The notes under the pieces were generated by a model. That model had not been told where the DNA came from and ran no database searches. It saw only the letters and a list, made by a program, of their open reading frames with translations. Made by a program: the position numbers and the translations under genes. From JBGPIT01 sp041485125 (GTDB taxonomy: Bacteria > Desulfobacterota > Binatia > UTPRO1), in assembly GCA_041485125.1 (NCBI GenBank), contig JBGPIT010000017.1:1-27592 (forward strand): a stretch of DNA of 27,592 bases, given 5' to 3'. Positions within the stretch are counted from its first letter, which is position 1, and each line of letters begins with the position of its first letter. Shown in pieces: positions 1-8,289 of this stretch.

Positions 1-698
1 CCTTCCGGCACGTCGCCGCGCACGATCCGTTGCGCCAGGCCTTCGACGATCGCGGTCTTGCCGACGCCGGGCTCGCCGATGAGGACCGGGTTGTTCTTGG
101 TGCGCCGTGACAGGACCTGGATGACCCGGCGGATCTCCTCGTCGCGGCCGATGACCGGATCGAGCTTGCCTTGAGCGGCGAGCTGGGTGAGGTCGCGGCC
201 GTAGCGTTGGAGCGCCTCGTACGTGGTCTCCGGATCGGGGCTGGTGACGCGCTGGTTGCCGCGCACCGCCTGCAAGGCCTGCATCAGCGTGTCGCGCGTG
301 ACTCCGGCTTGCTTCAGCACGCGACCGGACGCGCCCTGGTCTTCGAGCATCGCAAGCAGCAGGTGCTCGACGCTGACGTACTCGTCCTTGAGGTTGTTCG
401 CCTCGGTCTCCGCCTGCGCGAGCAAGCGCGACAGCCGCTGCGTGAGGTACGGCTGCCCCCCGGACCCGGGACCCGCAACCGACGGCATCTTCGCGAGCTC
501 GCGATCGACCGCCGCCGCGAGCTGGGCGACCGATACGCCGGCCCGCTCGAGCAGCGGCGGGACCAGGCCCTCCTGTTGGGCGAGCAGCGCGGCCAGCAGA
601 TGCTCGACGTCGACGCCTTGATGGTTGCGGCGCGCGGCGATCGTCTGCGCCTCGCGCAACGCCTCCTGCGATTTGTGTGTGAGCTTTTCGGGGTTCAT
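1..698 (-). CDS. clpB: ClpB disaggregase (AAA+ chaperone), N-terminal part, runs off left edge
   Basis: This gene encodes the ATP-driven disaggregase that works with DnaK/DnaJ/GrpE in the cytoplasm to rescue aggregated proteins. Only the first 232 codons are in the window; the family is usually about 860 residues. The start is the ATG at 698, giving MNPEKLTHKSQEAL, the standard ClpB beginning. The two Clp_N repeats occupy about residues 5-145 (VEHLLAALLA near 31-40 and VEHLLLAMLED near 110-120). A linker follows, with YGRDLTQLAAQGKLDPVIGR at 166-185 opening the first AAA+ domain, then Walker A GEPGVGKT at 208-215. The ribosome binding site is weak. The gene diverges from the glycosyltransferase gene at 844. 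ClpB is usually under heat-shock control, but I could not find a convincing sigma32-type promoter in 699-843. ClpA/ClpC are unlikely given the N-terminal sequence and the conserved linker. Confidence 0.95.
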   Translation of the reverse strand, partial: MNPEKLTHKSQEALREAQTIAARRNHQGVDVEHLLAALLAQQEGLVPPLLERAGVSVAQLAAAVDRELAKMPSVAGPGSGGQPYLTQRLSRLLAQAETEANNLKDEYVSVEHLLLAMLEDQGASGRVLKQAGVTRDTLMQALQAVRGNQRVTSPDPETTYEALQRYGRDLTQLAAQGKLDPVIGRDEEIRRVIQVLSRRTKNNPVLIGEPGVGKTAIVEGLAQRIVRGDVPE

Positions 699-758
699 GT
701 GACCCAAGGGATAACCACTCGGCGCGGGTTCGCAAAGCCTCCGGGCGCGGGAGCCCGG

Positions 759-787
759 TTGCCGACGGCGCGACCCCGAATCACAAT
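759..787 (+). promoter_or_regulatory. Possible sigma70-type promoter for the GT4/debranching pair
   Basis: TTGCCG (759-764) and CACAAT (782-787) lie 17 bases apart, each matching consensus at 4 of 6 positions. They lie 57 bp upstream of the GT4 start codon in the divergent gap. A GC-rich hairpin (CCGGGC/GCCCGG, 741-757) abuts the -35 element. This is a weak prediction from pattern alone. Confidence 0.3.
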
Positions 788-843
788 CATCGCGTAGTCG
801 CCCGCCGGACGCTCGACGTCGCGGGTCAGAGGAGGTCGAAGGA

Positions 844-1893
844 ATGCGGATCGCGCAGGTGGCGCCGCTCTATGAGAGCGTCCCGCCGCGACTTTACGGC
901 GGCACCGAACGGATCGTCAGCTACCTGACCGAGCAGCTCGTGGAGCTCGGCCACGAGGTCACCCTGTTTGCCGCCGGCGACTCGCGGACGGCGGCTCGGC
1001 TCGTTCGGGGAGCGCCACGCGCGCTCCGCCTCGACCCGCGGGTGGTCGACTCGGTCGCCCATCACGTCGCGCAGCTCCGCACCGTGTGCGACCGCGCCGG
1101 AGACTTCGACGTGATCCACAATCACATGGATTACATCGGGTTTCCCGTCGCGCTCACGACGAGCACCCCCTTCGTGACGACGCTGCACGGCAGGCTCGAC
1201 ATGCCCGACCTGGAGCCGATCTTCGCCGCCTACCGGGATCTCGACCTGATCTCGATCAGCAATGATCAGCGTGGTCCCGTTCCTCGGGCGCGCTGGCGAG
1301 GCACGGTGTACCATGGCCTGCCGGCGAGCTTGTACGCGCCCGGTGACGGCCGCGGCGGCTATCTCGCCTTCCTCGGCCGCATCTCGCCGGAAAAGCGCGT
1401 CGACAGCGCCATCCGCGTCGCGGAGCACACCGGCGTGCCGCTGAAGATCGCGGCGAAGATCGACCGTGCCGACGTCGGCTACCACGAGTCGGTGATCCGC
1501 CCGATGCTGGCCGCGAGCTCGCTCGTCGAGTTCATCGGCGAGATCGGCGAGAAGGACAAGGCGGCGTTCCTCGGCGGCGCGAAGGCGCTCCTTTTCCCGG
1601 TCGACTGGCCCGAGCCGTTCGGTCTGGTGATGATCGAGGCGATGGCGTGCGGCACGCCGATCATCTCGCGCCGGCGCGGCTCGGTCCCCGAGGTGATCGA
1701 CGAGGGCGAGACCGGCTTCATCTGCGACGACGAAGCCTCGATGATCGCCGCGGTCGAGCGCCTCGACACCATCGATCGTGCCCGCTGCCGCGCCGTGTTC
1801 GACAGCCGCTTCAGCGCGCGCCGCATGGCCGAGGATTACCTCGCGATCTACCGCGCGCTGCTCGAAGAGCGGTCCCGGCGGGGCGCGGCGTGA
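844..1893 (+). CDS. Glycosyltransferase family 4 (GT-B fold)
   Basis: This is a retaining GT-B glycosyltransferase of 349 residues that would transfer sugar from a nucleotide-sugar donor; the exact acceptor cannot be read from sequence. The N-terminal acceptor domain starts MRIAQVAPLYE and has the YGGTERIVSYL loop typical of GT4. The C-terminal donor domain starts near residue 177 (YLAFLGRISPEKRVD) and holds the E-x7-E signature, E257 to E265 (EPFGLVMIE), followed by GTPIISRRRGSVPEVI. A strong Shine-Dalgarno (GGAGGT, 831-836) fixes the ATG. The stop codon overlaps the GTG start of the debranching enzyme gene by 4 bp, so the two are translationally coupled. The neighbour suggests a role in glucan or trehalose-type storage sugar metabolism, but this is inference. 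No truncation is visible. Confidence 0.9.
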   Translation: MRIAQVAPLYESVPPRLYGGTERIVSYLTEQLVELGHEVTLFAAGDSRTAARLVRGAPRALRLDPRVVDSVAHHVAQLRTVCDRAGDFDVIHNHMDYIGFPVALTTSTPFVTTLHGRLDMPDLEPIFAAYRDLDLISISNDQRGPVPRARWRGTVYHGLPASLYAPGDGRGGYLAFLGRISPEKRVDSAIRVAEHTGVPLKIAAKIDRADVGYHESVIRPMLAASSLVEFIGEIGEKDKAAFLGGAKALLFPVDWPEPFGLVMIEAMACGTPIISRRRGSVPEVIDEGETGFICDDEASMIAAVERLDTIDRARCRAVFDSRFSARRMAEDYLAIYRALLEERSRRGAA

Positions 1894-4073
1894 CCGGCAC
1901 GCGCGGCGAGGAGCGCATCCAGGTCGGTGATCAGTACTACCTGATCGCGACCTCGCGCGCGTCGTACCGCCAGAAGCTGGTCCTCAGCCACGAGGATCTG
2001 TTCGGGGTCTTCGATCTGAGCGGCGACATCCCGCCGGCCGGGCTCGAGGATCTCGGCCTCTTCTTCCACGGCATGCGTCACCTCGACCGCTTCGAGATCC
2101 GCTTGAACGGCGACTTCCCGTTGTTCCTGAGCTCGCGCGTGAGCGACGACAACGTCCAGCTGGTCAGCGAAATGACGAACGCCGACGTCACCCGTGACGG
2201 CCTGATCGTCATCCCGCGCGACACGGTGGCGCTCCGGCGCACGAAGATCCTCGTCGAGGATCGTCTCTACGAGTCGATCGAGCTCGAGAGCTTCCACGAC
2301 GCCGAGGTGCGCTGCGAGCTCCTGCTGATGGTGAGCGCGGACTTCAGCGACATCTTCGAGCTGCGCGGTTTACGCCGCGCGCAACACGGTGAGCTGCTGC
2401 CGCCGGAGCTGGGTCGCCACGGCATCCTGTTCCGCTATCGCGGCCGGGACGGACGCGAGCGCGCGACCCGCATCACCGTCGACGGTCCGCTCGAGCGATT
2501 CGGCGCCACCGGCTTCTTGCAGCCGATCACGCTCGCCCCCGGCGAGCGGCTACGCCTCGAGATCAGCATCGCCTGCGAGCTCGCCGGCACGCCGCCGACG
2601 CCGCCGCGGCACTACGACGAGGCCGAGCGCGCCCGGCGTACCACGGAGCATGCCTGGCTCGACGGCCAGGCGAGCGTCGAGTCGAGCAACCAATTCTTCA
2701 ACGACTTCATGGCGCGCTCGACCGCCGACGTCGCGATGCTGCGCTCGACGCGTGACGGCGCGCCCTACGTGTACGCGGGCATTCCCTGGTTCGCGACCAT
2801 GTTCGGCCGCGACGGCATCATCACGGCGCTCGAGACGCTGGCGTTCGCGCCCGAGATCGCGCGCGGCACCCTGCACCGCCTGGCCGCCTTGCAGGGCAGC
2901 GAGGAAAACGCCGCGCGCGACGAGCAGCCTGGCAAGATCGTCCACGAGGTGCGCGACGACGAGATGGCCGCCTGCGGCGAGGTGCCGTTCGGCCGCTATT
3001 ACGGGAGCGTCGACTCGACCCCGCTCTTTCTGGTGCTCGGCGCGGCCTACGTGCGGCGCACCGGCGACCTCGCGACCGCCGAGACGCTCTGGCCGAGCTT
3101 CGAGCGTGCCTTGCAATGGATCGAGCGCTACGGTGACCGCGACGGCGACGGCTACGTCGAGTACTGTCGCGAGAGCCCGCAGGGCCTGGCGAACCAGGGC
3201 TGGAAGGACTCCCACGATGCCGTCTTCCATCGCGACGGGCGCATCGCCGAGCCGCCGATCGCGCTCGTCGAGGTCCAGGGCTACGTCTACGCGGCGTGGC
3301 GAGGGATGGCGTCGCTCGCCGGACGCCTCGGCAAGACCGCGCTCGCCCGCGATCTCACCGCCGCCGCCGCCGAGCTCCGGCGCCGCTTCCATCGGGATTT
3401 CTGGATGGAGGACGAGCGCTACTTCGCGATCGCACTCGACGCCGAGAAACGTCGCTGCGAGATCGTGACCTCGAATCCGGGACATTGCCTGTGGTCGGGG
3501 ATCGTCGAGCCCGACCGCGCCGGCACGGTCGCGGCGCGGCTCATGGCGAGCGACGTCTTCTGCGGCTGGGGCATCCGCACGGTCTCGGAGCGCGCGGCAC
3601 GCTTCAATCCGATGAGCTACCACAACGGCTCGGTGTGGCCGCACGACAACGCGCTCGCAGCGGCCGGGATGCGGCGCTACGGCGCGATCGACGGCGCCCT
3701 GCGCGTGCTCTCCGGACTCTTCGACACCAGCCTCTTCGTCGAGCATGCGCGCCTTCCGGAGCTCTTCTGCGGTTTCGAGCGCCGGCCACACGGCACGCCC
3801 GTGCCCTACCCGGTCGCGTGCCGACCCCAGGCCTGGGCCGCGGCGAGCCCGTTCCTCTTGCTGCAAGCCGTGCTCGGGCTGCGCTTCGACCCGGCCGCGC
3901 GCCGGATCGTCTTCCACCGTCCAGCGCTGCCGCCGTGGCTCGAGTGGCTCGTCATCCGCAACCTTCAGCTCGGCGGCGGCGCCGTCGACGTGCGTCTCTC
4001 CGGACCGCGGCGCAGCAGCTCCGTCGAGGTGCTGCGGCGTACCGGCGAGCTCGAGGTACTGATCAGGAAGTGA
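1890..4073 (+). CDS. Amylo-alpha-1,6-glucosidase / glycogen debranching-type glycoside hydrolase
   Basis: This 727-residue protein belongs to the bacterial amylo-alpha-1,6-glucosidase group: an N-terminal GDE_N_bis-like beta domain (about 10-200) and a C-terminal (alpha/alpha)6 barrel. Barrel hallmarks include WFATMFGRDG at 300-309, NQGWKDS at 435-441 and YHNGSVWPHDN at 577-587. These proteins are thought to cleave alpha-1,6 branch linkages in glycogen-like glucans in the cytoplasm, although many homologues lack biochemical proof. I chose the GTG at 1890, which forms a GTGA overlap with the GT4 stop. The frame is open back to 1647, but that part is only an antiphase reading of the GT4 gene. 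Length and domain order fit the family. The gene ends 18 bp from the convergent rhomboid gene, with no clear terminator between them. Confidence 0.9.
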   Translation: MTGTRGEERIQVGDQYYLIATSRASYRQKLVLSHEDLFGVFDLSGDIPPAGLEDLGLFFHGMRHLDRFEIRLNGDFPLFLSSRVSDDNVQLVSEMTNADVTRDGLIVIPRDTVALRRTKILVEDRLYESIELESFHDAEVRCELLLMVSADFSDIFELRGLRRAQHGELLPPELGRHGILFRYRGRDGRERATRITVDGPLERFGATGFLQPITLAPGERLRLEISIACELAGTPPTPPRHYDEAERARRTTEHAWLDGQASVESSNQFFNDFMARSTADVAMLRSTRDGAPYVYAGIPWFATMFGRDGIITALETLAFAPEIARGTLHRLAALQGSEENAARDEQPGKIVHEVRDDEMAACGEVPFGRYYGSVDSTPLFLVLGAAYVRRTGDLATAETLWPSFERALQWIERYGDRDGDGYVEYCRESPQGLANQGWKDSHDAVFHRDGRIAEPPIALVEVQGYVYAAWRGMASLAGRLGKTALARDLTAAAAELRRRFHRDFWMEDERYFAIALDAEKRRCEIVTSNPGHCLWSGIVEPDRAGTVAARLMASDVFCGWGIRTVSERAARFNPMSYHNGSVWPHDNALAAAGMRRYGAIDGALRVLSGLFDTSLFVEHARLPELFCGFERRPHGTPVPYPVACRPQAWAAASPFLLLQAVLGLRFDPAARRIVFHRPALPPWLEWLVIRNLQLGGGAVDVRLSGPRRSSSVEVLRRTGELEVLIRK

Positions 4074-4091
4074 AGTCGCCGCTGGGCGGCC

Positions 4092-4760
4092 TCACCACAC
4101 CGGCTGCGGACGACGCGGCCGTCCGGCGCCGAGGATCGGTCCCAGCACGGCGCCGGTGACGAAGCCGCCGATGTGCGCCCAGAACGCCACGCCGCCGACG
4201 TCGGCGCCGTAGAAGCTGATCCCGAGGACCAGCTGATAGAGGAACCAGAAAAGCAGCAGGACCAGCGCCGGGATCTCGATCACCTGCAGAAAGATGAAGA
4301 CCGGCACCAGCGTCACGATGCGAGAGCGCGGATAGAAAACGAGATACGCGCCGGTGACGCCGGAGATCGCACCGCTCGCGCCCACCATCGGCATCACCGA
4401 TCCAGGATTGGTCGCGACCTGCGCCAGGCCCGCGACGGCGCCGGCGATGACGTACAGCATGAGAAAGCGCGCATGGCCGACACGATCCTCGACGTTGTCG
4501 CCGAAGATGTGGAGGTAGAGCATGTTCCCGATCAGGTGCATCCAGCCGCCGTGCAGGAACATGCTGCTGAAGAGTGGCACGATCTCCGCCGCGACGTCGC
4601 CGTTGAAGCGGCGCGGCACGAGGCCGTAAGCGTAGATCAGCCGCTCCGCCGCCGCCCCGAGACTCTGCTCGTAGAGAAACACCGCCACGTTCAGCGCGAT
4701 CAGCACCTGCGTGACGACCGGGTAAGTCGCGGACGGAATGGTGTCGCGGAGCGGGATCAT
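4092..4760 (-). CDS. Rhomboid family intramembrane serine protease
   Basis: This 222-residue inner-membrane protein has the six-helix rhomboid core. It cleaves transmembrane helices of substrate proteins inside the bilayer. The catalytic serine is S129 in GASGAISG and the catalytic histidine is H196 in AHIGGF. Other family marks are HGGWMHLIGNMLYL (70-83), which carries the oxyanion-hole region H75 and N79, and the L1-loop region before it. The stretch 144-185 between the serine helix and the histidine helix includes a long hydrophobic segment. The protein lacks extra N-terminal or zinc-finger domains, so it is the compact bacterial form. The ATG at 4760 is the first in frame, and the ribosome binding site is weak. 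The substrate is unknown. It diverges from the zinc-ribbon gene at 4895. Confidence 0.92.
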   Translation of the reverse strand: MIPLRDTIPSATYPVVTQVLIALNVAVFLYEQSLGAAAERLIYAYGLVPRRFNGDVAAEIVPLFSSMFLHGGWMHLIGNMLYLHIFGDNVEDRVGHARFLMLYVIAGAVAGLAQVATNPGSVMPMVGASGAISGVTGAYLVFYPRSRIVTLVPVFIFLQVIEIPALVLLLFWFLYQLVLGISFYGADVGGVAFWAHIGGFVTGAVLGPILGAGRPRRPQPVW

Positions 4761-4830
4761 GCGGGCCGCATGCTGCCAGGTGAGCCCGGCTCTTCCAAGA
4801 TCGTGCCCGCCGCGACGGGCGGCGAGCGAA

Positions 4831-4860
4831 TTGCCATCGCCGTCCTGCCGCGCCTATAGT
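4831..4860 (+). promoter_or_regulatory. Sigma70-type promoter for the zinc-ribbon gene
   Basis: TTGCCA (4831-4836) and TATAGT (4855-4860) are separated by 18 bases; each matches consensus at 5 of 6 positions. Transcription would start near 4867, giving a leader of about 28 nt before the ATG at 4895. A perfect 7-bp inverted repeat (CGGCTGG, C, CCAGCCG; 4864-4878) covers the predicted start site and could be an operator. Confidence 0.6.
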
Positions 4861-4894
4861 ACACGGCTGGCCCAGCCGAGGACGGAGACGCGAC

Positions 4895-5221
4895 ATGGCG
4901 GAAGAGAAGGATCGATACGGCGACAAGCTCCACGACGCCGAGAAGGCGCGCGAGGACGAGTATTTCGCCGAGCGCGACCGCGAGCTGCTGCAGAAGCTCA
5001 AGGCCGAGACCGCGACCGACAACGAGCAGACGATCCGCGAGCTCGCGCGCATGCGCTGCCCGAAGGACGGTACCCACCTCACGCAGACGAAGCACCTCGA
5101 CGTCACGGTCGAGGAGTGCCCGCAGTGCAAGGGCATCTGGCTCGACAAGGGCGTGCTCGAAGAGCTGAGCCATCGAGAGAGCGCCGGCTGGCTCGCGCGC
5201 TATCTCGGGCGCAACGGCTAG
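4895..5221 (+). CDS. Small TFIIB-type zinc-ribbon protein
   Basis: This 108-residue protein has a charged, helical N-terminal half (about 1-52, rich in Glu, Lys and Arg) and a C-terminal zf-TFIIB-like zinc ribbon. The ribbon starts CPKDGTHL (C55) and continues with ECPQCKGIWLDKGVLEEL (C75, C78). The first knuckle has a single Cys with Asp where some relatives have a second Cys; this CPxDG form is common in bacterial members. The IWLDKGVLEEL segment is the family signature. Function is unknown; nucleic acid or protein binding is a guess from the fold. The ATG is supported by GGAG at 4884-4887 and by an upstream promoter. A hairpin starts on the last base of the stop codon. It diverges from the rhomboid gene. 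Confidence 0.85.
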   Translation: MAEEKDRYGDKLHDAEKAREDEYFAERDRELLQKLKAETATDNEQTIRELARMRCPKDGTHLTQTKHLDVTVEECPQCKGIWLDKGVLEELSHRESAGWLARYLGRNG

Positions 5222-5238
5222 CGGCGGCACTCCGCCGC
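5221..5238 (+). terminator. Hairpin at the end of the zinc-ribbon gene, possible terminator
   Basis: A perfect 7-bp GC stem (GCGGCGG / CCGCCGC) with a CACT loop starts at the last base of the stop codon. It is followed by only two Ts, so it is a strong hairpin without a U-tract; intrinsic termination is uncertain. Confidence 0.4.
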
Positions 5239-5531
5239 CGTTCGTCCGGCGCCACGTTCGCCGACCCGGCGGCGTCAACTCTTCCACTTGGTGACACGAC
5301 GGTTTTGCGCGCCGCATACGATTTCGCATGCGGCCCGGCCGCGTCGATGGTACGCGCCGTGGAGCGACGTGGTGCACGATTGTCGCGGTCGCAACTGAAG
5401 TGACACGGCAGCCGGAGGTCGTGCCGCCCGACCGTCGAGAACCCTTGCGCCTGCGCGCCTCTCCAGGCGGCGCAATCTGACCCATTGCGGGAACATATCT
5501 TGCTCCATTTCCGCCACGGTTCACGGGACCC
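5239..5531. other. Intergenic region upstream of the REC-kinase operon
   Basis: About 290 bp hold no gene I believe. Open frames here have no recognisable product and no ribosome binding site. One structured element is visible: the inverted repeat GCCGCAT (5311-5317) / ATGCGGC (5328-5334) with a 10-base centre that can add two more pairs. It may be an operator or leader hairpin for the operon at 5532. No convincing -35/-10 pair was found. Confidence 0.4.
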
Positions 5532-6704
5532 ATGGCGCGCAAACGCAGTCAGACCGAAAGCTCCGGCCATACGATCCTCGTCGTCGACGACCAGGAGGAG
5601 ACGCTCGCCTCGGTGAAGCTCGTGCTCGAGCGCGAGGGCCACGAGGTCCTCCTCGCCGAGAGCGGCCCGCGGGCGCTCGAGCTCTTCGGCCAGCACCAGG
5701 TGCACCTGCTGCTCGTCGACTACTTCATGCCGCGCATGACCGGCGAGGAGCTCATCGTCGAGCTCCGCAAGGTCGACTCCCAAGTCCAGATCGTGCTGCA
5801 GACCGGCTACTCCGGCGAGAAGCCGCCGCGCGAGATGCTGCACAAGCTCGACATCCAGGGCTACCACGACAAAGCCGAAGGCCCCGACAAGCTGCTGCTC
5901 TGGGTCGACGTCGCGCTCAAGTCGTACGAGCAGCTCCGGCGCGTGCGCGAGGCCGAGATCCTCAAGTCGCAGCTGCTCGCCAACATCTCGCACGAGTTCC
6001 GCACGCCGCTCCACATCATCCTAGGCTACACCCAGATCCTGAGAGAGGAGCAGCACGGCATCGACGGCTCCGGCGCGGAGACGCTCGGCCGGATCCATGA
6101 CAACGCCGCGATGCTGCTCGATCTCGTGAACGACTTCCTCGGCCTCTCCGACCTCGATACCGGGGTCGCGATCGCGCGGTCGACCGAGATCGATCCCGTG
6201 ACACTCCACGCCGAGTTCGCGAAGTGCGCCGCGACCCTGATCCGCGACAAGCCGATCCACTTCGAGTGGCAGGTCGACGCGGCGCTGCCGGCGATCTCCG
6301 CCGATCCCGCCAAGCTGGGCGTGATCGTCATGAACCTGCTGTCGAACGCGGTGAAGTTCACGCTCGCCGGTACGATCACGGTGACCTCCGAGAGCGCCGA
6401 CGACCGGCTCCGTCTCGCCATCCGCGACACCGGCATCGGGATCGCCGAGGAAGATCACGAGCGCATCTTCGAGGCCTTCCGGCAGCTCGACGGCAGCGAC
6501 TCGCGCGCGCAGCGCGGCACCGGCATCGGTCTGCCGATCGCGCGCAAGCTGGCGCGCCTGATGAGCGGCGACATCACCGTCGAGTCGACGCTCGGCGCCG
6601 GCGCGACGTTCTTCGTCCACCTACCCTACGCGCGGCCCGGCCAGCGGCCGGTGCGCCTGACACCAACGGTGCGACGGGGCGAGCTCGGCGTCGCGGGACT
6701 CTGA
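5532..6704 (+). CDS. Soluble hybrid: N-terminal receiver domain plus histidine kinase
   Basis: This 390-residue cytoplasmic signalling protein has the order receiver, HisKA, HATPase_c, with no membrane segment. The receiver (about 14-130) keeps the acidic pocket D19-D20, the phosphoacceptor D63 in LLLVDYFMP, T91 and K114. The kinase part has H154 in ISHEFRTPL, the N box NLLSNAVKFT, the G1 box DTGIGIAEED and the G2 box GTGIGLPIA. A receiver ahead of the kinase suggests that phosphorylation at D63 tunes autokinase activity, so this protein may be a middle step in a relay. It starts an operon: lnt begins one base after its stop, and a membrane kinase follows lnt. No DNA-binding output protein is near. 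The ATG at 5532 has a poor ribosome binding site; no better in-frame start was seen. Confidence 0.9.
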   Translation: MARKRSQTESSGHTILVVDDQEETLASVKLVLEREGHEVLLAESGPRALELFGQHQVHLLLVDYFMPRMTGEELIVELRKVDSQVQIVLQTGYSGEKPPREMLHKLDIQGYHDKAEGPDKLLLWVDVALKSYEQLRRVREAEILKSQLLANISHEFRTPLHIILGYTQILREEQHGIDGSGAETLGRIHDNAAMLLDLVNDFLGLSDLDTGVAIARSTEIDPVTLHAEFAKCAATLIRDKPIHFEWQVDAALPAISADPAKLGVIVMNLLSNAVKFTLAGTITVTSESADDRLRLAIRDTGIGIAEEDHERIFEAFRQLDGSDSRAQRGTGIGLPIARKLARLMSGDITVESTLGAGATFFVHLPYARPGQRPVRLTPTVRRGELGVAGL

Positions 6705-6705
6705 C

Positions 6706-8289
6706 ATGGCCGGCGCTGCGACCCGGCTCGGATCGCATCTGCGCGTACGCCTGCTCGATCTGGCCCTGGTGATCACCGGCGGCGTGCTCTATGCCGCCGC
6801 GTTCCCGCCGCACGCCTGTGACCTGAGCGCTTGGATCGCGCTCGTGCCGCTGCTCGCGGTCGCCGCGCGTGCGACCGCGACGGGTGCGTTCGCGGCCGGC
6901 TTCGTCTACGGCACCGTCTTCTTCGCCGGCATCGTGGCGTGGGTCGTCGAGGCGGTCTCCGCCTACTTCGCGAGCGGCGTCGTCGGCGCCGTCGCGTTCA
7001 GCACCCTGATCTGCGTGCTCTTCGTCGCGGTCTACGTCGGCCTCTTCGCGGTCGCGGCGCGTGCCCTGCTGCGGAGGCGGCGGCGCTGGGCGGCGCTCTT
7101 CGGGCTGCCGGCGCTCTGGGTCGCCTACGAGCTCGCGCGCTCACGCCTCCTCACCGGACTGCCATGGGAGCTCCTCGGACATTCCCAGTGGCGCCGCACG
7201 GAGCTCATCCAGATCGCGGACGTCGGCGGCGTATACGCGGTCTCGTACCTCGTCGCAGCGGTGAACGTCGGCGTCTTCTTTGCGCTCTGCGGTATCGCGC
7301 GCGCGAAGACACCACGTCGTCTCGCCCGCAGCATGATGCCGCTCGCCGCCGCCGCCGCGCTGGTGGCGCTCGCCTTCGCGTACGGCATGCGCGCCGTCGA
7401 CCGCGAGCTGGCGCGTCCGCCCGGACCCCGCGCCGTCGTCGCCTTGGTGCAAGCCAACGTGCCGAGCGCCTGGGAATGGCAGCGTGCGAACGCCGAGCGG
7501 AGCCTCCTCGCCTACGCGGCGCTCACCCGCACCACGATCGCCGACACGAGGCCCGACCTGGTCGTGTGGCCGGAGTACGCCGTCACGCTCTACCCGGAGC
7601 GCGACACCATGCTCATGCCGGCGCTGGCGGCGCTCGCGCAGCGCACCACCGCCGGGCTGCTCTTCGGCGCGCCACGTCTGCGCGGCGAGTCGGGGGAGAG
7701 CGAGCGCTATTTCAACGCCGCCTACCACCTCGCGCCCGGCGGTGCGCTCGCCGCTTACGAGAAGATCCGCCTGGTGCCCTTCGCCGAGTACCAGCCGATG
7801 GCGCTCGGCCAGGCCTTTGCCGCCGAGGCCGATCGCACCTTCAGCGCCGGCACCGCGAGCACGGTCTTCGAGACGGCGATCGGCCGGCTCGGCGTGCTGA
7901 TCTGCTACGAGGCGATCTTCCCGGAGCTGACGCGCGATTTGGTGCGCGCCGGCGCCGAGGTGCTCGTCAACATCTCGAACGACGGCTGGCTCGATCGTGC
8001 CGGCCTCGGCGCGAGCGCGCAGCATCTCTCGATGGCGGTGTTCCGCGCCGTCGAGAGCCGCCGCTTCCTCGCGCGCGCCTCGTCGTCGGGCATCTCCGGC
8101 TTCGTCGATCCGCTCGGCCGTGAGTTCGCGCTCCTCGGCGTCGACCAACGCGGCGTCACCCTCGGCGAGATCGAGGCGCGGACGGGCCTCACCTTCTACA
8201 CCCGCTTCGGCGACGCCTTCGCGTTCGCCTGCATCCCGTTGGGCGCGCTGCTCTTGGCCCCCGCGGCGCGCCGACGGCGGCGTCGATGA
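6706..8289 (+). CDS. lnt: Apolipoprotein N-acyltransferase
   Basis: Lnt adds the third acyl chain to the N-terminal cysteine of lipoproteins at the periplasmic face of the inner membrane, which makes them fit for Lol export. The protein has 527 residues, close to the 512 of E. coli. Residues 1-230 hold six or more hydrophobic helices with the PHACDLSAWIALVP segment typical of Lnt. The carbon-nitrogen hydrolase domain follows (about 240-500), with the catalytic triad E290 (VWPEYA), K353 (YEKIRLVPFAEY) and C400 (LICYEAIFPEL). A final hydrophobic helix and an Arg-rich tail close the protein. It lies one base after the REC-kinase stop and overlaps the next kinase gene by 4 bp (ATGA), so it is embedded in a signalling operon. 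Confidence 0.95.
   Translation: MAGAATRLGSHLRVRLLDLALVITGGVLYAAAFPPHACDLSAWIALVPLLAVAARATATGAFAAGFVYGTVFFAGIVAWVVEAVSAYFASGVVGAVAFSTLICVLFVAVYVGLFAVAARALLRRRRRWAALFGLPALWVAYELARSRLLTGLPWELLGHSQWRRTELIQIADVGGVYAVSYLVAAVNVGVFFALCGIARAKTPRRLARSMMPLAAAAALVALAFAYGMRAVDRELARPPGPRAVVALVQANVPSAWEWQRANAERSLLAYAALTRTTIADTRPDLVVWPEYAVTLYPERDTMLMPALAALAQRTTAGLLFGAPRLRGESGESERYFNAAYHLAPGGALAAYEKIRLVPFAEYQPMALGQAFAAEADRTFSAGTASTVFETAIGRLGVLICYEAIFPELTRDLVRAGAEVLVNISNDGWLDRAGLGASAQHLSMAVFRAVESRRFLARASSSGISGFVDPLGREFALLGVDQRGVTLGEIEARTGLTFYTRFGDAFAFACIPLGALLLAPAARRRRRR

Noticed and set aside
699..843. Heat-shock (sigma32-type) promoter for clpB
   Set aside because: I found no convincing CTTGAA / CCCCAT-like pair on the minus strand.
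1647..1889. N-terminal extension of the debranching enzyme
   Set aside because: It would be an antiphase reading of the GT4 gene; the GTGA junction at 1890 gives the natural start.
2550..3917. A 455-codon open frame antisense to the debranching enzyme gene
   Set aside because: It has no recognisable domain and simply mirrors the codon bias of the opposite gene.
5291..5322. Promoter for the REC-kinase operon (GTGACA and TACGAT)
   Set aside because: The spacing is 20 bases and the -10 match is only 4 of 6, so it is not better than chance.
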